A stretch of DNA of 5,336 bases from Armatimonadota bacterium (GTDB lineage: Bacteria > Armatimonadota > Zipacnadia > Zipacnadales > UBA11051): NCBI GenBank assembly GCA_030612305.1, contig JAUWOG010000200.1, positions 1 to 5,336 of the forward strand, read 5' to 3'. The notes beneath the pieces were generated by a model that searched no databases, had not been told where the DNA came from, and saw only the letters and a program-made list of their open reading frames with translations. The translations under genes were made by a program, and so were the position numbers. Below are positions 1-4,857 of the stretch, one piece after another. Positions within the stretch are counted from its first letter, which is position 1; each line of letters begins with the position of its first letter.

Positions 1-697
1 CCAGGACCTGCATGGCTATGGCTACCAGTTGCGATATGAGGCAAGGCTCCGACGCTGCGTGGCGCGTGATCCGCAGGCACACGCCGCAGATATCCAGTGC
101 CTTGTCCGTCTCGCCTTCCTCTGCCAGCAGCGCCGCATACGCACACAGCAGCCTTACCGCGGCCCTGAACCTCGCCAGATGCGGCAGCGTCGCGGCCGGC
201 CCGCTCTCCCAGTCCACCGGGAAGACTGCGTACGGCATTGCCGAGGCGATGCGGAGACTGTCTATGGCGGCCTGTACCTGGGTGCGCTTGAATATCTGCT
301 CCACCGTTGCCGTAACCTGGCCCTGGCGCTCGCCCTGCAGGTAGTCGGCGACAGCCTTCTCTTCCCACTCGTTGAGCCCGCCGATGCCCCGGTAGAAGCC
401 GGCCCCCTCGATACGAGGGCCGGGCGCGTCAAGCAAATCGTGATCCGCGACCTCGTCCCAGTGGATGTTGAGCACCTGCATGTAGAGCGGCGCGGCGTTT
501 TCGAGTACTGGCACATCCTTGGGAACCAATTCGCCCATGTTCCGGACGAAGCCGTCCGCCTTGAGCGCTTTCCATTCGGCGGCAAGCTCCTTTGCATACT
601 TGCCGCCCTCATCAGCCTGCGCCCAGCCGCTGACCGTCAGCAGGAGCGCAAGTGCCGCCATGGTGCGGCAGTGCACTCTGAGCGATTCGTTGCGCAT
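1..697 (-). CDS. Secreted helical protein of unknown function (C-terminus off left edge)
   Basis: The frame is open from 703 to the left edge. There are two in-frame ATGs, at 703 and 697. The purine-rich AGAGGA lies only 3 bases before the first but about 8 before the second, so I chose 697; 703 would add two residues. Visible protein: 232 residues. Residues 1-28 form a signal peptide (basic start, hydrophobic core AALALLLTVSGW, AQA cleavage site before Asp29), so the product is exported. After it come an ENAAPLY segment (about 66-72), an FPVDWE motif (159-164) and two amphipathic helices (about 168-213, ending in a TPR-like EEGETDKALDICGVCLRI stretch). I recall similar ENAA...FPVDW proteins as conserved hypotheticals in Armatimonadota/Planctomycetes, without known function. 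It lies downstream of the sigma/anti-sigma pair on the same strand, but about 355 bases away, so co-transcription is uncertain. Real coding is well supported; the role is unknown. Confidence 0.8.
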   Translation of the reverse strand, partial: MRNESLRVHCRTMAALALLLTVSGWAQADEGGKYAKELAAEWKALKADGFVRNMGELVPKDVPVLENAAPLYMQVLNIHWDEVADHDLLDAPGPRIEGAGFYRGIGGLNEWEEKAVADYLQGERQGQVTATVEQIFKRTQVQAAIDSLRIASAMPYAVFPVDWESGPAATLPHLARFRAAVRLLCAYAALLAEEGETDKALDICGVCLRITRHAASEPCLISQLVAIAMQVL

Positions 698-703
698 GGT
701 CAT

Positions 704-1052
704 GTTCCTCTGGTACGTGTTGGTGGCGAGAAGGGCCTCGGGCTGGAACTGTAGTTATGCAAATTCTCTCAACGGCTGGGCCGGATTCTCGGTGGAAGCT
801 GCGCTTCCGCCTCGTATGCGGCCCCTCCGCAAGGCAACGACTGTGAATCAGCGGCCTCCTCCATTGCGACCAACGGCGCCGAGCTGGTCCCGCCCAGGGG
901 CGGGATCGGCCTACAGGTTGTGGATTCGGGGGACGGCAAATGCGACCAGCGGCCATGAACCGGCGATCTTCAAGTCGTCGGATGCCTCTGAACAGAATCT
1001 GCACAAGTACAGTGGAAGCTGCCCCACGCCTTTGGCGCGGGTGCCCACGGGT
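704..1052. other. Non-coding gap with GC-rich hairpins and an 11-bp direct repeat
   Basis: No frame here reads like a protein; the open frames are Arg/Pro-rich shadows. Three stems are evident on the plus strand: 791-811 (9 bp, UGC loop), 883-910 (12 bp, CAGG loop) and 960-981 (7 bp, 8-base loop). In each, the imperfect positions are G-U pairs if the plus strand is transcribed, but A-C mismatches on the minus strand. The 11-mer GTGGAAGCTGC occurs at 792-802 and again at 1012-1022. The region must also hold the 5' leader of the gene starting at 697, and a somewhat AT-rich patch at about 745-770 could be promoter DNA, but I see no convincing -35/-10 pair. It may be a dispersed repeat, a small RNA or just leader sequence. 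Confidence 0.45.
1023..1041 (-). terminator. Hairpin after the anti-sigma gene; possible weak terminator
   Basis: Read on the minus strand, arms CCCGCGCC and GGCGTGGG form an 8-bp stem (one G-U) with an AAA loop, 11 bases after the stop of the anti-sigma-like gene. No U-run follows, so it is not a typical intrinsic terminator. It could instead protect a 3' end or cause partial termination before the secreted gene downstream. Confidence 0.3.
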
Positions 1053-1388
1053 TTAGTGGTCGTTCCCATTGAGTTCGAGTGTTGTGGTCATCAACTGCTT
1101 GCGGGCGCGGATTGCCTCCACGCAGATGGGTGTGACCGGGAGGGCCTCAGAGATGCCGGGCTGTCCGGTGAGCGCGGCCATGTTCTGCGCGTAAATCTGC
1201 CCGACGGCGAGGTTGACGATTATCAGCAGGACTGCCGCGGCAACCACCAATGCGGTCAACTGTCGCCACCGTTTGCGGCTCGCCATCTGCAGCTTGGCCT
1301 GCTGCACCAACTCATCCTGCATCCCGCGCGAAGGCCTTCGCAGCGGCACCTCTCGCACACGCCGTTCAAATCTGTCAGAATCGCCCAT
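1053..1388 (-). CDS. Single-pass membrane protein, probable anti-sigma factor
   Basis: This gives 111 residues. I chose ATG 1388 because GGTGAT (1393-1398), complementary to the 16S tail, sits 4 bases before it; ATG 1394 would add two residues, and longer frames run deep into the sigma gene. A basic cytoplasmic segment (residues 1-43, with LRRPSRGMQDELVQQA at about 16-31) precedes one strong membrane helix (about 44-66, LTALVVAAAVLLIIVNLAVG). A short outer tail of about 45 residues follows, with a single Cys (89). No HxxxCxxC zinc motif is present, so it is not a ZAS-type anti-sigma factor. The anti-sigma role is inferred from a 14-base overlap with the ECF sigma gene upstream, which implies translational coupling, and from topology: a cytoplasmic arm to hold the sigma factor and one helix to receive an envelope signal. 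It could also be a small accessory membrane protein. Confidence 0.7.
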   Translation of the reverse strand: MGDSDRFERRVREVPLRRPSRGMQDELVQQAKLQMASRKRWRQLTALVVAAAVLLIIVNLAVGQIYAQNMAALTGQPGISEALPVTPICVEAIRARKQLMTTTLELNGNDH

Positions 1389-1923
1389 TTGCATCACCCA
1401 ATATGCGCTGCAGCTTTTCCAGCCCGTAGCGGTAGCGGCTGGCTGCCGTATTGATCGGAATGTCAAATACCTCCGCCATCTCGGCGAAGGTGTATTCATG
1501 CCACACTTTCAGGATAACCGCCTCACACTGTTGCAGCGGCAGTCGCCCCAGGGCCTCCTGGAGGCGCAGCGCATCCAGCCGCTTCTCCGCCGGCACCGCC
1601 GCATGGTCCACGAGGCCGTGCTCTTCGAGCTGCATCTCCATGGGCTTGTTCTTGCCGTAGAGTCGGCCCACCTTGTTCAGTGCCACCTTCAGCAGATATG
1701 CTCGCGCATTGCGGATTTTCGTCACGCCTGACCCGCGCTCTACGAGTGCCAGGAACGCCTCCTGCACGAGGTCTTCGGCATCTTCCCTGCTGGCGGTGTG
1801 CAGCAGCAGGAGATGGAGTACGGCGGCCGAGTACTTCTCGTAGAGTACCTGCAAAGCGGACGTGTCGCCGGCTGCCAGCGCCGTCAGAAGGAAGCGATCC
1901 TCTGCTGGGCCTACTGTCCTCAT
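1375..1923 (-). CDS. ECF-type RNA polymerase sigma factor
   Basis: A 182-residue sigma-70 family protein of ECF type, with regions 2 and 4 only. Region 2 spans about residues 10-80: a DRFLLTALAAGD start, YEKYSAAVL helix, and core-binding segment DAEDLVQEAFLALVE at 48-62. A variable linker (about 85-115) follows. Region 4 spans about 119-175, with LGRLPLQQCEAVILKVW and a helix-turn-helix at 144-172 ending NTAASRYRYGLEKLQ. The length is normal for ECF factors. A GTG at 1941 would add six residues (MPGHKR), but neither start has a good ribosome site; I prefer ATG 1923 because GGGA lies about 10 bases upstream. It should direct RNA polymerase to a small set of promoters under control of the overlapping membrane partner. 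The target genes cannot be read from this window. The leader (1924-2027) has no clear promoter, and a small hairpin (1939-1958) lies just before the start. Confidence 0.93.
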   Translation of the reverse strand: MRTVGPAEDRFLLTALAAGDTSALQVLYEKYSAAVLHLLLLHTASREDAEDLVQEAFLALVERGSGVTKIRNARAYLLKVALNKVGRLYGKNKPMEMQLEEHGLVDHAAVPAEKRLDALRLQEALGRLPLQQCEAVILKVWHEYTFAEMAEVFDIPINTAASRYRYGLEKLQRILGDANGRF

Positions 1924-2027
1924 GCGCTTATGTCCCGGCACGCGGCGCTGTCGCCGTGTTGTACTGCTTAGTGTCCCATGCCCCGGCAGTTTTGTCTAAT
2001 TGGGAGAGCATCAATAAGCTGGCGCAG

Positions 2028-2060
2028 AAAAAGGCCGCCGATATTTCGTGGCGACCTCTT
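2028..2060 (-). terminator. Intrinsic terminator of the tRNA-Leu unit
   Basis: On the minus strand, GGTCGCC (2050-2056) pairs with GGCGGCC (2033-2039), one U-G included. The stem extends outwards through AAGA against the U-run, and TTTTT (2028-2032) follows directly. It begins 20 bases after the tRNA CCA end and separates the tRNA from the sigma gene downstream. Confidence 0.85.
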
Positions 2061-2079
2061 CAGAGATGTGCTGGTCAAT

Positions 2080-2166
2080 TGGTGCCGAAGGCCGGATTCG
2101 AACCGGCACGGGTGTGAACCCACTGCCTCCTGAGGACAGCGTGTCTGCCAATTCCACCACTTCGGC
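2080..2166 (-). tRNA. tRNA-Leu, anticodon CAG, CCA encoded
   Basis: The cloverleaf is complete. Acceptor stem GCCGAAG (2160-2166) pairs with CTTCGGC (2084-2090); discriminator A is at 2083 and encoded CCA at 2080-2082. The D arm reads GTGGAATTGGCAGACAC. Anticodon stem CTGTC/GGCAG (one T-G) holds the loop CTCAGGA, giving anticodon CAG (2130-2132), which reads CUG leucine codons. The long variable arm with a GGGT/ACCC stem is the class II mark of tRNA-Leu. The T arm is GCCGG-TTCGAAT-CCGGC. Length is 87 with CCA. Promoter and terminator flank it closely, so this is a single-gene unit. Short open frames over it on both strands are not genes. Confidence 0.97.
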
Positions 2167-2182
2167 ACTTGGCATTATCGCT

Positions 2183-2211
2183 ATTCTATCGGTGCAGACG
2201 GAGGATGTCAA
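2183..2211 (-). promoter_or_regulatory. Sigma-70 promoter of tRNA-Leu
   Basis: On the minus strand a perfect -35 TTGACA (2206-2211), a 17-base spacer and -10 TAGAAT (2183-2188) are followed by an expected start near 2176. That leaves about a 10-base leader before the mature 5' end at 2166, which is typical of a strong housekeeping tRNA promoter. Confidence 0.92.
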
Positions 2212-2232
2212 CGAATCCCGGCAGTACAAATT

Positions 2233-2315
2233 GAGGATGCCCTGCGGGAACAGGGCATCTGCATTGAAAGAAATGGCATTAGCGCGGCATCAAACCACCG
2301 CTCCAGGGCATCCTC
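2233..2315. repeat. One sequence arm with two competing inverted partners
   Basis: GATGCCCTG (2236-2244) is followed by a CGGGAA loop and its exact complement CAGGGCATC (2251-2259), making a 9-bp hairpin. The longer form GAGGATGCCCTG (2233-2244) has a second exact 12-base complement at 2304-2315. The two pairings exclude each other. Neither is followed by a U-run on either strand. Confidence 0.75.
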
Positions 2316-2325
2316 CGACCCCGCA

Positions 2326-2374
2326 CGTCCCAACTCTTTGGGACGCCTTCAGTCTAGCCGGTACTCCAACCGGC
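2326..2374. repeat. Two consecutive perfect hairpins
   Basis: CGTCCCAA (2326-2333) and TTGGGACG (2338-2345) form a perfect 8-bp stem with a CTCT loop. GCCGGT (2357-2362) and ACCGGC (2369-2374) form a 6-bp stem with a 6-base loop. Both are symmetric, so the transcribed strand cannot be told, and no T-run marks them as terminators. Confidence 0.7.
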
Positions 2375-2584
2375 CAAACCTCTCGGTACACATCCTACCA
2401 CTCCCGCCGCAGAATTGCAAGAGGCGTTCACGTAGCGGGGGCATCTAGAATCGTGATGGTCTTGGAGGAAGTGAAGCGGTGGCTCCTCCTGGAGGCAAAC
2501 GGCAACGGCTGTGGGCCGGATACTGCGGCGCCGCCGTCTGGGTCTGCCGCTGCCTCGGCGACATCAGCCACATCGAGGCGCTGA

Positions 2585-2734
2585 AATCGCCGGAGGGCGA
2601 GGACGGATGGTAGCCGCGTGCTGACCCAGGCCAGTGCCATTTTCCTGGGAGAGACCTGGCGGAAGCTGGGCGTGGCCGAGGCCAGGTTCTGCGCCTGGAA
2701 GAAGCGCTATCGCGGCTTGTCAAAATGCTGGTAG
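2585..2734 (+). pseudogene. Decayed IS3-family OrfA transposase fragment
   Basis: Between an in-frame TGA (2582-2584) and TAG (2732-2734) the plus strand encodes a peptide whose core, ETWRKLGVAEARFCAWKKRY (2651-2710), then RGL, matches the helix-turn-helix end of IS3-family OrfA proteins, where CRKLGxSExTFYxWKKKYGGL is the usual form. Upstream VLTQASA (from 2618) sits where OrfA has its VLREAEAG segment. Conserved Cys and Gly residues have become Trp and Arg, there is no good start codon, the C-terminal half of OrfA is missing and no OrfB follows, so it is a remnant. It overlaps the 3' end of the CapA-M15 gene on the other strand by 28 bases. The match is recognised by eye, not by alignment. 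Confidence 0.7.
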
Positions 2735-4425
2735 TCCTTGCGGCTCGTCCAGTCACCGCCCCACCGCCACCCCCGGCTCTTGAAGGCCCTGACAACCGGG
2801 CCATCAGGCGTGATTGAGTACGGGTCCACTCCAGGGCGCCATTCGCGTGGCTCGTATGAGGGTTCGTCGGGATGAACGACTTTTCGACCGTTCAGGATCA
2901 TCGGGTTTTCGGGGCGGTTGAGGTCAATAGCACGTCCGAGGGCGTGGTTGGAGAGACCGGATCCCCCGGCCACAGTGCGGTAGTTGTAGCCGACGATATC
3001 ATGGATAGGGAAGCGACCAGATTTCAGATATATCTCGGTGAAGATGGCTAGTACCTCTGAGGCCAGTTTGCCGGCCACGGTGACGTCGCGTTGCTGCGGA
3101 AGGCGTCTCTGGTCTGCGATGGCCCACGCAAGGAAATGCACCACGGCCATCCCCTGCAGCCGGGGGTGAGGCTTTATGAAGAAACACTCCTTCTCTGCCA
3201 CGAGCAGTTCGTCGCGCTCTAGGGACCAGTCTGTGTTCCGGATGAAAACGTGCGGATTGGCACCGGCCGGAGAGATGCCGCACCGGGTTCCGAACTCAGC
3301 CGAGAGCGCGTTGATGCGCGTCACGACGCGCTGCAGAGCGGCGCCGCGGGCTGGGAACGGCGCCCCGATGCTGTAGCGCAGTTCGACCGGATGCAATCTG
3401 AGCTCGCGCCACCTGCCTGCCTCAAGTCTCAGCTCAAGTGCAGCGCTGCAATGATTTGCTTCCCCAGAAGTCGGGAATACGAAATTGCCGAGGCTATAGA
3501 TGATGGGGGTACCATTGTAGATCTCAATGCCCTGCAATACGTGAGGGTGATGTCCCACAACAAAAGCCGCGCCGAAATCTACGGTTGAATGCGCCAACTG
3601 TCGCTGGAAGTCCGTGGGCCTCTCTGCGCCCTCCTTGCCCCAATGGAAGCACACGACGACGAGGTCTGCCTTCTTTCCGGCCGCAGAGATGTCATTCTGA
3701 AGCATCTGCAGCGTGTGCTCGGTTGGCTTGCCGTTCGTGCGAGGTGAGACGAAGACCGTTCCGGCGAGAACGTCGCCGGCAGCAAAGCCCTCAGTGCCGG
3801 GAAGAGTTGATGAGCTGACGTAGGCGAGTACGGCAACGGTTTGACCCGCTGCCTGGAAGACGATAGGATTGCGCGCGTCACGGCAGTCCCTCCCTGCTCC
3901 TGTGTAGTCAAGTCCTCTCCTCTCAAGCAATAGCATTGTCTCAAGTAGCGCTTCAGGACCGAAATCCATGATGTGGTTGTTTGCGAGAGTGAAGCCATCG
4001 AAACCGGCGGCAGCGAGCCGTCGGGCTTGCGATGGTGGTGCGCGGAAGAGGAATTCGTTTGGTAGCGGACGCAGCTTGGAGTCGAGCTTGGACTCGTTGT
4101 GTGTACCGTGCGTTGAGAGTGGACATTCGAGGTTCCCTATGGAGTAGTCAGCGCCTGCAAGGAGTGGCGCGACTGCCTGGAGATAATCACGGTCGGCGAG
4201 CGGTAGAACATCGCCTACCATCACCAGCGTGCCCTCCCCAGGTCGGGGTAAGACCGGAGGCTGAAAAGAGGGCGTAGCGACATGAGTGTTCCCCAACTTC
4301 CCGGCTAGCTGTAATGGCATACGAGCCAACACTCGGGGGAGAGTTCCACTGCCTGCGATGAATCCGGCGGCAAAGACACTGAATGCAGCGATGACGGCAG
4401 CAAAACCTCTAGGAACTTGGGGCAC
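2707..4425 (-). CDS. CapA-like metallophosphatase-fold protein fused to M15 peptidase
   Basis: This gives 572 residues from GTG 4425, chosen because GGGAGG (4433-4438) sits 7 bases before it. The frame opens further up to TTG 4551 and contains ATG 4455, but neither has a ribosome site. A membrane anchor lies at about residues 6-24. A CapA/PgsA-type domain (about 65-350) keeps the expected metal-site motifs: GDV (71-73), NLECPLS (98-104), NNH (149-151), HWGKE (261-265), GHHPH (291-295) and SLGNFVF (311-317). Family members take part in poly-gamma-glutamate or related envelope polymer handling. The C-terminal domain (about 415-572) is an M15 peptidase of the VanY/endolysin type: SNHALGRAIDLN with zinc ligands His494 and Asp501, WGGDW (555-559), then Asp564 and ligand His567. 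It therefore probably cuts peptide bonds in peptidoglycan or a peptide polymer outside the membrane. The substrate is unknown. It ends only four residues after HFD, inside an IS fragment. Confidence 0.9.
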   Translation of the reverse strand: MPQVPRGFAAVIAAFSVFAAGFIAGSGTLPRVLARMPLQLAGKLGNTHVATPSFQPPVLPRPGEGTLVMVGDVLPLADRDYLQAVAPLLAGADYSIGNLECPLSTHGTHNESKLDSKLRPLPNEFLFRAPPSQARRLAAAGFDGFTLANNHIMDFGPEALLETMLLLERRGLDYTGAGRDCRDARNPIVFQAAGQTVAVLAYVSSSTLPGTEGFAAGDVLAGTVFVSPRTNGKPTEHTLQMLQNDISAAGKKADLVVVCFHWGKEGAERPTDFQRQLAHSTVDFGAAFVVGHHPHVLQGIEIYNGTPIIYSLGNFVFPTSGEANHCSAALELRLEAGRWRELRLHPVELRYSIGAPFPARGAALQRVVTRINALSAEFGTRCGISPAGANPHVFIRNTDWSLERDELLVAEKECFFIKPHPRLQGMAVVHFLAWAIADQRRLPQQRDVTVAGKLASEVLAIFTEIYLKSGRFPIHDIVGYNYRTVAGGSGLSNHALGRAIDLNRPENPMILNGRKVVHPDEPSYEPREWRPGVDPYSITPDGPVVRAFKSRGWRWGGDWTSRKDYQHFDKPR

Positions 4426-4742
4426 CAACTTGCCTCCCAGTCCGAATGACTGCATGAAGTGAAAGAAGGAAATCGCGGAGAGACGCCGAAATGGGCTGTG
4501 TAGGCTATAGAGCCTTATTCCGGAGGTCTCCGCGCAAATGAAACACTGCAATTTGCAGCCCAGTTTCAGCTTCCTTCATCGGAAGCAGATTGTCGGCACG
4601 GGGCTTGCAGCCGGAGTCTGCCTGCGGCAAACTCCATCCGCGCTATACAAGACGGCAGCGGCATGACGGCAAACGGGTGTACGCCAATGGGAACCGAGTA
4701 ATATCATCACAATTTCAGATGCTGCCCCACCACGCCCTGGCC
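4426..4742. other. Divergent intergenic region upstream of both genes
   Basis: This is leader and promoter space between the minus-strand CapA-M15 gene and the plus-strand secreted gene. A 6-bp stem GCTTCC/GGAAGC with a 6-base loop is at 4569-4586. I found no convincing -35/-10 pair for the minus-strand gene. A short minus-strand frame starting at an ATG (about 4579) that follows MKEAETGLQIAVF is only 24 codons long, and a plus frame at 4590-4841 runs across the promoter; neither is supportable. Confidence 0.5.
4433..4438 (-). promoter_or_regulatory. Ribosome binding site fixing the CapA-M15 start
   Basis: Minus-strand GGGAGG lies 7 bases before GTG 4425 and 4 before TTG 4428. It is the only good Shine-Dalgarno site near this N-terminus, and it places the start just before the membrane anchor rather than 30-42 residues upstream. 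Confidence 0.7.
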
Positions 4743-4769
4743 TTGACATCTACCTCTCTCTGGTATAAT
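4743..4769 (+). promoter_or_regulatory. Strong sigma-70 promoter with extended -10
   Basis: Perfect -35 TTGACA (4743-4748) and perfect -10 TATAAT (4764-4769), the latter preceded by TGG, giving an extended -10. The spacer is 15 bases, shorter than the usual 17, which may be why the extended -10 is kept. The expected start is near 4776, giving a leader of about 80 bases before the ATG at 4858. Confidence 0.85.
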
Positions 4770-4770
4770 C

Positions 4771-4796
4771 TGAAACAAGCTTCCGGAACGGTTTCA
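4771..4796 (+). promoter_or_regulatory. Dyad at the transcription start, possible operator or leader hairpin
   Basis: TGAAAC (4771-4776) and GTTTCA (4791-4796) are exact inverted arms enclosing the 8-base palindrome TTCCGGAA (4781-4788). The dyad starts 1 base after the -10 box and spans the predicted start site, a place where a repressor would block initiation. As RNA it could also fold into a leader stem. Confidence 0.5.
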
Positions 4797-4857
4797 TCGC
4801 AAGTGTTGACAGCTTACGCGACAGCATTACCCACGCAATAACAGGGAGCTGCAAACG

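Larger units (their letters stand above)
2212..2584. other. Non-coding stretch with inverted repeats
   Basis: I find no convincing gene here. Frames on both strands are shadows: one plus frame at about 2450-2584 is Ala/Ser-rich and ends TSATSRR, and its opposite frame is equally composition-driven. The notable content is a group of perfect inverted repeats between 2233 and 2374, listed separately. The stretch lies between the tRNA promoter and a decayed transposase fragment, so it may be the remains of an older insertion. Confidence 0.5.

Noticed and set aside
612..1004. Minus-strand open frame of 130 codons
   Set aside because: It is rich in Arg/Pro/Trp, covers the start of the better-supported secreted gene in another frame, has no ribosome site and shows no recognisable motif.
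2080..2211. tRNA-Leu as an integration site for a mobile island
   Set aside because: The IS remnant lies on the 5' side of the tRNA, not the 3' side where integrases normally act, and no integrase or duplicated tRNA end is present.
1968..2229. Small open frames reading WWNWQTRCPQEAVGSHP and VVELADTLSSGGSGF
   Set aside because: They are translations of the tRNA-Leu gene and its flanks, a well-known false call over tRNA genes.
2236..2259. Intrinsic terminator for the CapA-M15 gene
   Set aside because: The hairpin is strong, but it lies about 450 bases past the stop and has no T-run on either strand.
2428..2804. Minus-strand frames around 2428-2640 and 2445-2804
   Set aside because: They are composition-driven Ala/Arg/Pro/Ser-rich frames overlapping the transposase remnant and the CapA-M15 3' end, with no motif.
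4426..4551. N-terminal extension of the CapA-M15 protein from TTG 4551
   Set aside because: The extra 42 residues start from TTG without a ribosome site and look unlike a signal or domain, whereas GTG 4425 has an excellent site and leads directly into the membrane anchor.
4600..4742. Possible cyclic-di-GMP (GEMM) riboswitch, from two GGCAAAC-like segments
   Set aside because: The GGGACGCAAAGCC core and the second receptor stem are absent, and the segment lies upstream of the promoter at 4743, so it would not be in the leader of the plus-strand gene.
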